From an uncultured Collinsella sp. (lineage in GTDB: Bacteria; Actinomycetota; Coriobacteriia; Coriobacteriales; Coriobacteriaceae): a stretch of 44,729 bases of DNA. Position numbers and translations under genes: made by a program. Positions 8,600 to 16,998 of this stretch are shown one piece after another. The DNA lies in contig UQZI01000008.1 of assembly GCA_900545555.1 (NCBI GenBank), forward strand, positions 1 through 44,729, written 5' to 3'. A model generated the notes under the pieces. The model was given only the letters and a program-made list of their open reading frames with translations, was not told the DNA's origin and searched no databases. How positions within the stretch are numbered: position 1 is the first letter of the stretch; every line of letters begins with the position of its first letter.

Positions 8600-9082
8600 C
8601 TACTCAGCGGTCTCCTCAGCAGGAGCCTCCTCGGCAGCAGTCTCCTCGACAGCCTCGACCTTCTTGGGAGCAGCGGCCTTCTTGGGGGCCGGAGCAGCCT
8701 TCTTGGCCTTAGGCGTGCAAGGCTCGGTGACGAGCTCCATGATAACGATGGGAGCATTGTCGCCCTTGCGGTTACCGAGCTTCATGATGCGGGTGTAACC
8801 GCCGTTGCGGTCCTGCCACATGCCCTGGGCAGCCTTGTCGAAGATCTCGGCAACGAGCTGCTTATCGCCGAGCTTGGCGATAGCCAGACGACGAGAGTGC
8901 AGGTCGCCCTTCTTGGCCCAAGTGATGATCGGATCGACGACCGAACGCAGCGCCTTAGCGCGGGTCTCGGTGGTCTTGATGCGGTCGTTCTCGAAGAGGG
9001 CCTTAGCAAGGCTCTTCTTCATGGCCTTGGTGTGGCTCGCATCGGTGCCGAGCTTCAGGCCCTTCTTAACGTTGTGACGCAT
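8600..9082 (-). CDS. rplQ: 50S ribosomal protein L17 with C-terminal extension
   Basis: Large-subunit protein. Residues 1-120 carry the L17 core (MRHNVKKGLKLGTD at the start, then ENDRIKTTETRAKALRSVVD, then RNGGYTRIMKLGNRKGDNA). The remaining ~40 residues form a low-complexity Lys/Ala/Pro then Glu/Ala tail, longer than the 116-130 residues usual for many bacterial L17 proteins; Actinobacteria often extend this protein. It is the last gene of the block, 30 bases after rpoA and just before the terminator. Confidence 0.97.
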   Translation of the reverse strand: MRHNVKKGLKLGTDASHTKAMKKSLAKALFENDRIKTTETRAKALRSVVDPIITWAKKGDLHSRRLAIAKLGDKQLVAEIFDKAAQGMWQDRNGGYTRIMKLGNRKGDNAPIVIMELVTEPCTPKAKKAAPAPKKAAAPKKVEAVEETAAEEAPAEETAE

Positions 9083-9112
9083 GGTCTAGTTTCTCCTCAA
9101 ATATGCGAAGCA

Positions 9113-10054
9113 TTAAGCCTTCAGGCTCAGGCCCATGGACTCAAGCTTGTCCTTCACTTCCTCGATCGACTTAACACCGAAGTTACGGATGTTGAGCAGA
9201 TCGTTCTCCGAGAACTCAACGAGTTGACGGACCGAGTGAATGCTGGCGCGCTTAAGGCAGTTGTAAGAACGGACGGAAAGGTCCAGATCCTCGATCTGCT
9301 TGTCCAGCTCGGCGTTGTCGTTGGTGACCTCGGGAGCGAAGATCGAAGCCTCCTCCTCAACCTCGGGGGTCTCGGCAAGGTTCATAAAGGCGGCCATATG
9401 CTGATTGATGATATTGGCAGCCTGGACCACGGCGTCGCGCGGGGCGATGGAGCCGTTGGTCTCGATCTCGAGGACAAGGCGGTCGTAGTCGGTGTGCTGA
9501 CCGACACGGCAAGCCTCAACGAGCTTGGCGCAACGGGAAACCGGCGAGTACAGCGAGTCGACGTGGATCACACCGATGGGATCGTTGTCGCGCTTGTTGG
9601 CCTCGCCAGAGACATAGCCGCGGCCATAGCCGATGCGCATGCTCATGGTGAGATGGCCACCCTCGGTGAGCGTAGCGATGTGCTGCTCGGGGTTGACCAG
9701 CTCAAACTCGGACGGAATAAAGAAGTCCGCACCGGTGACCTCGCAGGGGCCGTCAACCGAGATGGTGGCGGTCGCCTCGTCGGTCGTGCCGAGAGCCCTG
9801 AAGACAAGACCCTTGACATTCAGGACGATGTCGGTGACATCCTCGACCATGTTAGGGATGGTCATGAACTCGTGCTGCGCACCATCGATCTGAATAGCCT
9901 CGACGGCGGCACCCTCGAGCGAGGACAGAAGAACGCGACGAAGGGAGTTACCCAGCGTATCGCCGTAACCACGCTCGAGCGGCTCGACGGAGACACGAGC
10001 AGACGTCTCGTTGATCTCTTCGACCTGAACCTGAGGCCTAATGAATTCTGACAT
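9113..10054 (-). CDS. rpoA: RNA polymerase alpha subunit
   Basis: Scaffold for RNA polymerase assembly and contact for activators. 313 residues. The N-terminal dimerisation domain includes EPLERGYGDTLGNSLRRVLL (26-45), the beta-binding motif. A linker near 230-250 rich in Glu and Asp leads to the C-terminal domain, where DLLNIRNFGVKSIEEVKDKL forms the DNA- and activator-binding helices. The ATG is preceded by GGAGG. It sits between rpsD and rplQ as in nearly all bacteria. Confidence 0.99.
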   Translation of the reverse strand: MSEFIRPQVQVEEINETSARVSVEPLERGYGDTLGNSLRRVLLSSLEGAAVEAIQIDGAQHEFMTIPNMVEDVTDIVLNVKGLVFRALGTTDEATATISVDGPCEVTGADFFIPSEFELVNPEQHIATLTEGGHLTMSMRIGYGRGYVSGEANKRDNDPIGVIHVDSLYSPVSRCAKLVEACRVGQHTDYDRLVLEIETNGSIAPRDAVVQAANIINQHMAAFMNLAETPEVEEEASIFAPEVTNDNAELDKQIEDLDLSVRSYNCLKRASIHSVRQLVEFSENDLLNIRNFGVKSIEEVKDKLESMGLSLKA

Positions 10055-10086
10055 GTATTACCTCCAGCCTCAGCAGCCCGGATGGA

Positions 10087-10683
10087 CTACTTAGAGTAGA
10101 GCTCGACGATGAGCTGCTCGTTGATATCACCGCTGATCTGCTCACGCGTCGGCAGAGCGAGCACGTTACCAGACAGCTTCTCGATATCGACCTCGAGCCA
10201 GCCAGGGACCTCAAAGCGCTCGGAGGAAATCAGGGCCTCCTTGATGGGGAGGAGGTCACGGAACTTCTCGCCGACAGCGACGACGTCGCCGGCCTTGACG
10301 CGGTAGGACGGGATGTCCACACGCTTGCCGTTCACGGTGAAGTGACCGTGACGGACGGACTGACGAGCCTCTTTGCGGGTGCGGGCGAAGCCAAGACGGA
10401 AGACGACGTTGTCGAGGCGAGACTCAAGGATGATCATGAGGTTCTCACCGGTGACGCCGTTCATCTTGCGGGCCTTGTTGAAGTAGCCGTGGAACTGCTT
10501 CTCCAGAACGCCATAGATGAACTTGACCTTCTGCTTCTCGCGCAGCTGCATGCCGTACTCAGATTCCTTGCGACGGCGCTTGGGCTGACGGATAGATTCC
10601 TTCTTGCTGCTGTAACCGAGCTCAGCGGGATCGATCCCGAGCTGACGGCAGCGCTTAAGAACAGGAGTCCTGTCGATTGCCAT
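10087..10683 (-). CDS. rpsD: 30S ribosomal protein S4
   Basis: Small-subunit assembly protein of 198 residues. The S4 RNA-binding domain contains ESRLDNVVFRLGFARTRKEA, and the C-terminus SGDINEQLIVELYSK is typical. Only one Cys (residue 12) remains in the N-terminal region, so this is the zinc-free form. In some bacteria S4 represses its own operon by binding the leader; a structured leader lies upstream at 11674-11750 before rpmJ. Confidence 0.98.
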   Translation of the reverse strand: MAIDRTPVLKRCRQLGIDPAELGYSSKKESIRQPKRRRKESEYGMQLREKQKVKFIYGVLEKQFHGYFNKARKMNGVTGENLMIILESRLDNVVFRLGFARTRKEARQSVRHGHFTVNGKRVDIPSYRVKAGDVVAVGEKFRDLLPIKEALISSERFEVPGWLEVDIEKLSGNVLALPTREQISGDINEQLIVELYSK

Positions 10684-10702
10684 ATTGATACGATCCTTTC
10701 AG

Positions 10703-11107
10703 TTACACGCGGCGACGCTTCTTGGGGCGGCAGCCGTTGTGCGGAATGGGGGTCTTGTCCTGGATGCTCGAGACCTCGAGGCCAGCAGCCTGGAGGGAGC
10801 GGATGGCGGTCTCACGACCGGAGCCGGGGCCCTTGACGAAGACGGAAACCTTCTTCATACCGTGCTCCATGGCCTGCTTGGCAGCAGCCTCGGCAGCCAT
10901 CTGGGCAGCGAACGGCGTGGACTTACGGGAGCCCTTGAAGCCCACCTGGCCAGCCGACTTCCAGGAAATGACGTTGCCCTGGGGATCGGTGATCGAAACG
11001 ATCGTGTTGTTGAACGTAGAACGAATGTGAGCCTGGCCCACGGAAATGTTCTTACGGTCCGCGCGCTTCAGACGGGCAGCGCGAACGTTCTTCTTAGCAG
11101 TAGCCAT
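10703..11107 (-). CDS. rpsK: 30S ribosomal protein S11
   Basis: Platform protein of the small subunit, 134 residues. Conserved segments are AHIRSTFNNTIVSITD, GSRKSTPFAAQMAAE, GPGSGRETAIRSL and the C-terminal PIPHNGCRPKKRRRV. It sits 14 bases after rpsM and 19 before rpsD, in the standard order. Confidence 0.99.
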   Translation of the reverse strand: MATAKKNVRAARLKRADRKNISVGQAHIRSTFNNTIVSITDPQGNVISWKSAGQVGFKGSRKSTPFAAQMAAEAAAKQAMEHGMKKVSVFVKGPGSGRETAIRSLQAAGLEVSSIQDKTPIPHNGCRPKKRRRV

Positions 11108-11121
11108 CTATCTAGCGCTCC

Positions 11122-11496
11122 TTATTTCTTCTTCTTAGCACCGATCTGACGCTTCGGGCCCTTGCGGGTACGAGCGTTAGTGTGGGTGCGCTGGCCGCGG
11201 ACCGGGAGGCCCTTGCGGTGACGAAGGCCGCGGTTGCAGCCGATGTCCATAAGGCGCTTGACGTTCTGGTTGCGCTCACGGCGGAGGTCGCCCTCAACCA
11301 TGATCTGCTTCTTGTCGATATAATCACGGATGGCGTTAACCTCATCCTCGGTGAGGTCCTTAACGCGCGTATCCACGTTAACGTTGCACTCGACGCAAAT
11401 CTTCGTCGCAGTGGTGCGGCCGATGCCGTAAATGTAGGTCAGACCGATCTCAACGCGCTTCTCACGCGGGAGGTCGACACCATTAATACGGGCCAA
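11122..11496 (-). CDS. rpsM: 30S ribosomal protein S13
   Basis: Head protein of the small subunit, contacting tRNA and the L5 bridge. 124 residues beginning MARINGVDLPREKRVEIGLT with YIYGIGR, and ending in a basic tail with RGQRTHTNARTRKGPKR. Located 14 bases after rpmJ. Confidence 0.99.
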   Translation of the reverse strand: MARINGVDLPREKRVEIGLTYIYGIGRTTATKICVECNVNVDTRVKDLTEDEVNAIRDYIDKKQIMVEGDLRRERNQNVKRLMDIGCNRGLRHRKGLPVRGQRTHTNARTRKGPKRQIGAKKKK

Positions 11497-11510
11497 CGTA
11501 GTCTCCTCTC

Positions 11511-11624
11511 TTAACCCTGACGCTGCTTATGACGGGGGTTCTCGCAAATGACGAGGACCTTGCCATGGCGCCTAATGATTTTGCACTTATCGCACATCTT
11601 CTTGACCGAAGGACGTACCTTCAT
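11511..11624 (-). CDS. rpmJ: 50S ribosomal protein L36
   Basis: 37 residues beginning MKVRPSVKKMCDKCKIIRR and ending in NPRHKQRQG. This is the zinc-binding form with Cys11, Cys14, Cys27 and His32. The start ATG is at 11622-11624 with AAGGAAG ahead of it, and the stop TAA is at 11511-11513. It stands between infA and rpsM, as is usual. Confidence 0.98.
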   Translation of the reverse strand: MKVRPSVKKMCDKCKIIRRHGKVLVICENPRHKQRQG

Positions 11625-11673
11625 CGTTCTTCCTTTCGGTAGCGCTCAAACTACTTCCCTACTATCTACTCGC

Positions 11674-11750
11674 CCAGCCGCAGGCGTTTAAAACTATGGC
11701 TGGTCTTCACACACAATCCGACCGTAGGTTGAGCTAAGCCTGCAGTCGGA
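11674..11750 (-). promoter_or_regulatory. Structured leader between infA and rpmJ
   Basis: The 150-base infA-rpmJ gap holds two hairpins. One pairs 11674-11679 with 11698-11703 (CCAGCC/GGCTGG). The other pairs 11717-11722 with 11745-11750 (TCCGAC/GTCGGA) and has an inner bulged stem at 11726-11741. Such a gap is large for this operon. It could be a ribosomal-protein-binding leader for rpmJ-rpsM-rpsK-rpsD (S4 control is known elsewhere) or simple mRNA processing structure. Confidence 0.4.
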
Positions 11751-11774
11751 AATGGAGTGCGCGTATGCGTGCCG

Positions 11775-11993
11775 CTATTTGTAGCGATAGGTGATGCGGC
11801 CGCGGGTCAGGTCGTACGGGGAAAGCTCCACGACAACCCTGTCACCGGGGAGAATACGGATGTAATTCATTCGGATCTTGCCAGAAATGTTGCACAGAAC
11901 CGAATGACCGTTCTCGAGCTCGACCTTAAACATGGCATTGGGCAGCGGTTCCTTTACCGTACCCTCGAGCTCAATTGCGTCTTCCTTCTTCAC
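11775..11993 (-). CDS. infA: Translation initiation factor IF-1
   Basis: 72-residue S1-fold protein that binds the ribosomal A site during initiation. The sequence from KKEDAIELEGTVKEPLPNA through RITYRYK is the full IF-1 fold. The start is not ATG: an in-frame GTG at 11991-11993 follows AAAGATGA by six bases and gives the common KKEDAIELEG beginning; a TTG two codons upstream is the alternative. A candidate promoter lies upstream at 12033-12061. Confidence 0.95.
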   Translation of the reverse strand: MKKEDAIELEGTVKEPLPNAMFKVELENGHSVLCNISGKIRMNYIRILPGDRVVVELSPYDLTRGRITYRYK

Positions 11994-12032
11994 AAGCAAT
12001 CATCTTTCTCTAGAAAACGACAGCGATTGAGT

Positions 12033-12061
12033 ATTCTACAACACGTATGCACGCATCGTAA
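12033..12061 (-). promoter_or_regulatory. Candidate promoter of infA-rpmJ-rpsM-rplQ segment
   Basis: On the minus strand TTACGA and TAGAAT (five of six matches to the -10 consensus) are 17 bases apart in the 104-base gap between map and infA. It would give a short leader of about 30-40 bases. It probably supplements read-through from the upstream block. Confidence 0.55.
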
Positions 12062-12097
12062 TAACTTCGTAATGGCTCCACAACTAAGTGGAACTTG

Positions 12098-12886
12098 TTA
12101 CATTTCTCCGCCTTGGAGCGAACACCAAGCACCTTGGGCATCCGTGGTGATAATCACCGGACCGTCATTGGTAATGGCGACGGTGTTCTCGTAGTGCGCG
12201 GCGGGCAGGTGGTCGTTGGTCGTAACAATCCAACCGTCGGAGCCCGTGCTCACATGGTTGGAACCCATCGTAACCATCGGCTCGATGGCAATGACCATGC
12301 CGGCCTGGAGGCGAACGCCCCTCCCCTTCTTTCCATAGTTAGGAACGTTGGGGTCCTCGTGCATCACGCGGCCAATGCCATGGCCCACATAGTCACGAAG
12401 CACGCCGTAACCGTGAGACTCGGCGAGGGACTGAACGGCGTAACCAACATCCCCGATATGGTTACCGGGAACAGCCTGCTCGATGGCAGCCTTAAGGCAA
12501 TCGCGCGTGACCTCGCACAGGGCCTTGGCCTCGGGCGTTGGTGTGCCGACAAAAAACGTCCAAGCGTTATCGCCAACCCAACCGTCGACAACGGCTCCCG
12601 TATCGATGGAGATGATATCGCCATCGCGCAGGATCATGTCGGGGTTGGGAATACCGTGGACCACGGCATCGTTAATCGATGCGCAAATGGTACCGGGGAA
12701 CCCGCCGTAACCCTTAAAGGCCGGGGTGCCGCCATGCATACGGATAATCTGCTCCGCGAGCTGATCGAGCTCAAAAGTCGAAACGCCGGGGCGCACCATG
12801 GCTCCAACGTGGCGGAGCGCCATCTTAGATAGCGCTCCTGCCTTCTTCATCTGCTCGATTTGCGTTGCAGACTTAATCTTGATCAT
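12098..12886 (-). CDS. map: Methionine aminopeptidase type I
   Basis: Removes the initiator methionine from nascent proteins. 262 residues with the full dinuclear metal site: His77 (VVHG), Asp95, Asp106, His169 (YVGHGIG), Glu202 (IEPM) and Glu233 (HYENTV). Its ATG overlaps the adk stop by four bases (ATGA-type), indicating translational coupling. The adk-map-infA order is standard for Gram-positives. No N-terminal SH3-linker or zinc-finger extension is present. Confidence 0.98.
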   Translation of the reverse strand: MIKIKSATQIEQMKKAGALSKMALRHVGAMVRPGVSTFELDQLAEQIIRMHGGTPAFKGYGGFPGTICASINDAVVHGIPNPDMILRDGDIISIDTGAVVDGWVGDNAWTFFVGTPTPEAKALCEVTRDCLKAAIEQAVPGNHIGDVGYAVQSLAESHGYGVLRDYVGHGIGRVMHEDPNVPNYGKKGRGVRLQAGMVIAIEPMVTMGSNHVSTGSDGWIVTTNDHLPAAHYENTVAITNDGPVIITTDAQGAWCSLQGGEM

Positions 12887-13509
12887 AGACCGAGAGCCTC
12901 TTTGACATCCCCGTACACGGTCTCGCGAGCCTGGTCACCGTTGACCGACTTGAGCAGACCCTGGCCACGATAGTAGTCGACGAGCGGGCTCGTGGACTTC
13001 TCGTAGACGTCGAGACGGTTCTTGATGGTCTCGGGCTTGTCGTCGTCGCGCTGATACATCTCGCCGGCGCACTTGGGGCAGGTAGCATCGGCAGCGGTGC
13101 CGGTGTAACCGCAGGCGCGGCAAGTGCGACGCGAAGACAGACGAGCGATGATGACCTCGGGGGCCACGTCGACCAGAAGGGCGCAGTCGATCTCGCGACC
13201 CATGGCGGAGAGCTCGGAATCGAGCGTCACAGCCTGGGCGGTGTTGCGCGGGAAGCCGTCGAGGATGAAGCCCTGCTGGGCGTCATCGGCAGCAAGGCGC
13301 TCCTTGACAAGGTCGATCACGAGCTGGTCGGGAACGAGCTCGCCAGCGTCCATGTACTTCTTAGCCTGAATACCAAGCTCGGTGCCACCCTTGACGGCAG
13401 CACGCAGCAGGTCGCCCGTGGAAATGTGAGCGACGCCAAACTCGGCGACGAGCTCCTGTGCGACGGTGCCCTTACCGGCACCCGGAGCTCCGAGCAATAC
13501 GAGGTTCAT
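12883..13509 (-). CDS. adk: Adenylate kinase
   Basis: Interconverts ATP, AMP and ADP. 208 residues, the long-LID form. The P-loop GAPGAGKGT is at 7-15 and the AMP site has GFILDGFPRN. The LID carries four cysteines (130, 133, 144, 147), predicting a bound zinc. I start it at ATG 13507-13509 seven bases after GAGGAGG; a TTG two codons upstream lacks spacing. Located between secY (18 bases) and map (4-base overlap). Confidence 0.98.
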   Translation of the reverse strand: MNLVLLGAPGAGKGTVAQELVAEFGVAHISTGDLLRAAVKGGTELGIQAKKYMDAGELVPDQLVIDLVKERLAADDAQQGFILDGFPRNTAQAVTLDSELSAMGREIDCALLVDVAPEVIIARLSSRRTCRACGYTGTAADATCPKCAGEMYQRDDDKPETIKNRLDVYEKSTSPLVDYYRGQGLLKSVNGDQARETVYGDVKEALGL

Positions 13510-13527
13510 GAGCAATCCTCCTCTAGC

Positions 13528-14814
13528 CTATTTAAAGAATCCATCGTAATCATACATCTTGATCTGGCCTTCGAGCTTATCGACCGTGTCGAGCACGACG
13601 CCGACCATGATGAGGATGGACGTGCCGCCAAATGCCTGGATCAGATGGTTACCCGTGAAGGAGAAGATGATCGAAGGCACGATGGCGATGAGCGCCAAAA
13701 AGACAGCGCTGGGAAGCGTGATCTTGTTGAGCGCGTTCTTGATGTAGGCCGCGGTAGCCCTACCCGGACGGACGCCCGGAATAAAGCCACCCTGCTTCTT
13801 AAGGTTGTCGGCCGTGTCATCGGGGTTGAACACCATGGAGGTGTAGAAGTACGCGAAGAACACGATGAGGACAACGTTAAGCACCCAGTTGAGCCAACCG
13901 GTCGAAAGCGCAGAGGCAACTGCCTGAATCCAGCCGATGCCGGGGAAGAACACGGCAATCTGAGCCGGGAAGTACAGCAGCGCCGAAGCGAAGATGATCG
14001 GCACGACGCCCGCGGTGTTGACCTTGATGGGCAGGTAGGTGGTCTGGCCACCCATCATGCGACGGCCCACAACGCGCTTAGCGTAGGAGACCGGGATGCG
14101 GCGCTGGCCGCGCTCAAGGAAAACGATCAGCGGGATAACCAGCAGGATGATGGCGCAGATGATCACCATGGTGATGATGCCACCGGCATTGCCCTCGGTG
14201 CTGGAGAAGATCGCCTGCGGCAGGCCGGCCATGATGTTCGCAAAGATGATCAGCGACATGCCATTGCCGATACCGCGCTGGGTGATGAGCTCACCAATCC
14301 ACATGATCAGCATGGCGCCCGCAGTGAGCGTGCCGACGATCATGAGGTCGAAGATGATCTCGGGAGCGCCGGCGCCATTAAAGCTGATGCCGAAGCTCTT
14401 AAAGAGGAAGAGGTAACCCACGGAGTTGAGGATTGCCAGGGCCAGGGTGAGGTAACGCGAATACTGCGTAATCTTGGTCTGACCGACCTCGCCCTCGCGG
14501 GCAAGCTCATGCAGGGAAGGCACAACGGCCTGGAGCATCTGGAGGATGATCGAGCTGGTGATGTAAGGCATGATGCCCAGCGAAAACACCGACACATAGC
14601 TCAACGCACCGCCAGAGAAAAGATTCAGGAGGGCCATAGCACCTGCGGCGACCGAATTGTTATCGGTCGAGAAAAGGCCCAGCATCCCCTGGAAGGGAAT
14701 GCCGGGCACAGGAACGTGCGCACCAATGCGGTACACGACGAGCATAGCTATGGTAAAAAGAATCTTTTCGCGCAATTCTTTGATGCGGAAAGCATTCTTA
14801 AGACCATTTAGCAC
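13528..14814 (-). CDS. secY: Protein translocase subunit SecY
   Basis: Channel of the Sec translocon, 428 residues with about ten membrane segments. MLNGLKNAFRIKELREKILF begins the protein and the first span follows. RIGAHVPVPGIPFQG is the conserved loop, MPYITSSIILQMLQ forms the second-span region, and ERGQRRIPVSYAKRVVGRR is the cytoplasmic loop that contacts the ribosome and SecA. The start codon is GTG, and GTGCTAA overlaps the rplO stop by seven bases, so translation is coupled. Confidence 0.98.
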   Translation of the reverse strand: MLNGLKNAFRIKELREKILFTIAMLVVYRIGAHVPVPGIPFQGMLGLFSTDNNSVAAGAMALLNLFSGGALSYVSVFSLGIMPYITSSIILQMLQAVVPSLHELAREGEVGQTKITQYSRYLTLALAILNSVGYLFLFKSFGISFNGAGAPEIIFDLMIVGTLTAGAMLIMWIGELITQRGIGNGMSLIIFANIMAGLPQAIFSSTEGNAGGIITMVIICAIILLVIPLIVFLERGQRRIPVSYAKRVVGRRMMGGQTTYLPIKVNTAGVVPIIFASALLYFPAQIAVFFPGIGWIQAVASALSTGWLNWVLNVVLIVFFAYFYTSMVFNPDDTADNLKKQGGFIPGVRPGRATAAYIKNALNKITLPSAVFLALIAIVPSIIFSFTGNHLIQAFGGTSILIMVGVVLDTVDKLEGQIKMYDYDGFFK

Positions 14815-15257
14815 GGCAGCTCGACCTTTCCGCCGGCGGCCTCGATCTTGGCCTGCGCAGAAGCGCTGACCTTGTCGACCTTGACCGTGAACTTCTTGGT
14901 GAGCTCACCATTGCCGAGCACCTTGACGGGCTCGAACTCGCTCTTGGTGATGCGAGCGGCCTTAAGAGCGGCACCGTCGATCACAGCGCCGTCCTCGAAC
15001 TTACGCTCGAGACGCTCAACGTTAACAGCGGTGTACTCGATACGACGGGGGTTGCGGAAGCCCGGAAGCTTGGGCAGGCGCATAGCCAGCGGAGTCTGGC
15101 CACCCTCGAAGCCGGCACCCTTGGTGCCACCAGAGCGGGAACCCTGGCCCTTCTGGCCGCGGCCAGAAGTGGTGCCGTGACCCGAAGAATTGCCACGGCC
15201 GACGCGCTTGCGGTTCTTAGTGGAACCGGGCGCGGGAGTAAGATCGTGAAGCTGCAT
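14808..15257 (-). CDS. rplO: 50S ribosomal protein L15
   Basis: 149 residues. It begins MQLHDLTPAPGSTKNRKRVG followed by a Gly/Arg/Ser-rich basic N-terminal tail (SSGHGTTSGRGQKGQ) that reaches into the rRNA. The globular C-terminal part follows from about residue 50. It is in the usual rpmD-rplO-secY order with tight spacing. Confidence 0.98.
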   Translation of the reverse strand: MQLHDLTPAPGSTKNRKRVGRGNSSGHGTTSGRGQKGQGSRSGGTKGAGFEGGQTPLAMRLPKLPGFRNPRRIEYTAVNVERLERKFEDGAVIDGAALKAARITKSEFEPVKVLGNGELTKKFTVKVDKVSASAQAKIEAAGGKVELPC

Positions 15258-15260
15258 TTG

Positions 15261-15443
15261 CTACTCCTCTACAATCTCGACAAGGTGCTTGACCTTGAAG
15301 ATCATGCCGCGGACGGACTCGTTGTCAGCAATCTCGCGAACCTCGCGGATCCTGTGGAGACCGAGGGCACGGACAGTACGGACCTGGTCCTGCTTGCAAC
15401 CGTTGGTGCTGCGGACCTGCTTGATCTTGATGGTGTCAGCCAT
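15261..15443 (-). CDS. rpmD: 50S ribosomal protein L30
   Basis: 60 residues. KIKQVRSTNGCKQDQVRTVR followed by ALGLHRIREVREI is the L30 ferredoxin-like fold. It is two bases after rpsE and three before rplO. Confidence 0.97.
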   Translation of the reverse strand: MADTIKIKQVRSTNGCKQDQVRTVRALGLHRIREVREIADNESVRGMIFKVKHLVEIVEE

Positions 15444-15445
15444 GC

Positions 15446-15970
15446 TTAGTTCTCCTTACCGACGAACATCTCGGAGACCGTCAGGCCACGGCGAGCCGCG
15501 ACGTCCTCAGGGCTGGAGAGCTCCTTGAGGCCCTCGACGGCAGCCTTGATGATGTTGAGGCCGTTGTCGGTACCGAGGGACTTGGACAGGACGTTCTTGA
15601 TGCCAGCAAGCTCGAAGAGGGGACGCACAGCGCCGCCGGCGATAACGCCGGTACCCTCGACAGCGGGCTTGATGATGATGCGGCCGGCACCAAAGTGGCC
15701 GAGAACCTCGTGCGGGATGGTGCCCTGCTCGGTCACCGGCACGTGGAACATGTTCTTCTTGGCATCGAGAGACGCCTTGGAGATGGCCAGGGGCACCTCA
15801 GCGGACTTGCCCATGCCAACGCCGACGTTGCCCTTGCCGTCGCCAACGACGACGAGAGCGACGAGGCTCATGCGACGACCACCCTTGACGGTCTTCGACA
15901 CGCGGTTGATGTAAACGACGCGCTCCTCGAACTCGGAGGCCTCGCGCTGCTGCTTCTGATTACGAGCCAT
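15446..15970 (-). CDS. rpsE: 30S ribosomal protein S5
   Basis: 174 residues. The N-terminal double-stranded-RNA-binding-like domain contains EERVVYINRVSKTVKGGRR and SLVALVVVGDGKGNVGVGMG. The C-terminal domain has GPTIPHEVLG-like IPHEVLGHFGAG and the terminal DVAARRGLTVSEMF. S5 sits at the decoding-centre side of the mRNA entry. A short N-terminal Gln/Lys-rich tail is present. Confidence 0.98.
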   Translation of the reverse strand: MARNQKQQREASEFEERVVYINRVSKTVKGGRRMSLVALVVVGDGKGNVGVGMGKSAEVPLAISKASLDAKKNMFHVPVTEQGTIPHEVLGHFGAGRIIIKPAVEGTGVIAGGAVRPLFELAGIKNVLSKSLGTDNGLNIIKAAVEGLKELSSPEDVAARRGLTVSEMFVGKEN

Positions 15971-15984
15971 GTGCTACATACCTC

Positions 15985-16353
15985 CTAGAACTCGAGACCG
16001 GCGGCACGAGCACCGTCGGCGAGGGCCTTGACGCGGCCATGGTAGATACGGCCACCACGATCGAAAGCGACCTTGGTGATGCCGGCCTCGATGGCACGCT
16101 TGCCAACGAGCTGACCGACCTTCTCCGCAGCCTCCTTGTTCGAGGTGTGGGTGCCCTTGAACTCGGCCTCGAGGGTCGAGGCGGAGACGAGCGTCAGGCT
16201 GGAGCCCTTGCTGTCGTCGATGATCTGGGCATAGATGTTGGCGTTAGTACGGGTCACGCGAAGACGCGGACGCTCGGCGGTACCCGAGACCTTGCCGCGA
16301 ACACGACGCTGACGACGCTTGAGGCCTTCCAGCTTCGCCTTATGCTTGTTCAT
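15985..16353 (-). CDS. rplR: 50S ribosomal protein L18
   Basis: 122 residues; a 5S rRNA-binding protein. The basic N-terminus MNKHKAKLEGLKRRQRRVRG is followed by RPRLRVTRTNANIYAQIIDD and a C-terminal FDRGGRIYHGRVKALADGAR. Standard order between rplF and rpsE. Confidence 0.98.
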   Translation of the reverse strand: MNKHKAKLEGLKRRQRRVRGKVSGTAERPRLRVTRTNANIYAQIIDDSKGSSLTLVSASTLEAEFKGTHTSNKEAAEKVGQLVGKRAIEAGITKVAFDRGGRIYHGRVKALADGARAAGLEF

Positions 16354-16381
16354 ACGTAAACTCCTAAAAAGGTTGATCTTG

Positions 16382-16403
16382 CCAGCACCTGACGGGGTGC
16401 TGG
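16382..16403 (-). other. Intercistronic hairpin between rplF and rplR
   Basis: Perfect 8-bp stem (16382-16389 and 16396-16403) with a six-base loop in the 75-base gap. No adjacent T-run, so it more likely adjusts mRNA processing than ends transcription. Lies 26 bases after the rplF stop. Confidence 0.5.
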
Positions 16404-16428
16404 TCTTATGCGAGTGAGTCGGTTACGA

Positions 16429-16965
16429 CTACTTGGCGGCCTTACCCAGCTTGCGGCGGATGTGCTCGCCAACGTAGTGGATACCCTTGCCCTTGTAAGG
16501 CTCGGGAGGACGATGGCCGCGGATCTCAGCGGCGATCTGACCGACCTGCTGCTTGTTGATACCCTTGACGTTCACGTGGGTGTTGTCGGGAACCTCGAAG
16601 GTGATGCCCTCGGGAGCCTCGACGATCACGGGGTGCGAGAAGCCCAGGGAGAACTCGAGGTTCTTGCCCTTCTGCTGCACGCGGTAACCGACGCCGGCGA
16701 GCTCGAGCTTCTTCTCGAAGCCCTCGGAAACGCCAACAACCATGTTGTGGATGAGGGCGCGGGTGAGGCCGTGGCGGGCACGGGTCTCACGCTCGTCGTC
16801 GGGACGGGAAACGGTGAGGACGTTGTCCTCGACGTTGATAGCGAGCTTCTCATAGACATCGAGCTCGAGCTGGCCCTTGGGGCCCTTGACGACAACGTTG
16901 TTGCCGTTGACTGCCACTTCGACTCCGGCGGGAATCTGGACAGGCTTATTACCGATACGAGACAC
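16429..16965 (-). CDS. rplF: 50S ribosomal protein L6
   Basis: 178 residues with two repeated L6 alpha/beta domains. MSRIGNKPVQIPAGVEV starts the first and VGYRVQQKGKNLEFSLGFSH starts the second. The C-terminal RNA-contact motif PEPYKGKGIHY is present. It follows rpsH by 33 bases. Confidence 0.99.
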   Translation of the reverse strand: MSRIGNKPVQIPAGVEVAVNGNNVVVKGPKGQLELDVYEKLAINVEDNVLTVSRPDDERETRARHGLTRALIHNMVVGVSEGFEKKLELAGVGYRVQQKGKNLEFSLGFSHPVIVEAPEGITFEVPDNTHVNVKGINKQQVGQIAAEIRGHRPPEPYKGKGIHYVGEHIRRKLGKAAK

Positions 16966-16998
16966 GGTGATCTCCTTTCCTTCTACCTACCGAGCGAA

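Noticed and set aside
8585..10051. A long + strand gene opposite rplQ and rpoA
   Set aside because: The opposite strand carries rplQ and rpoA with clear family motifs; the + frame is a by-product of GC-rich codons.
13426..14811. A long + strand gene opposite secY
   Set aside because: It is the antisense of secY; the predicted protein is a His/Asp/Gly-rich shadow with no family and no ribosome site.
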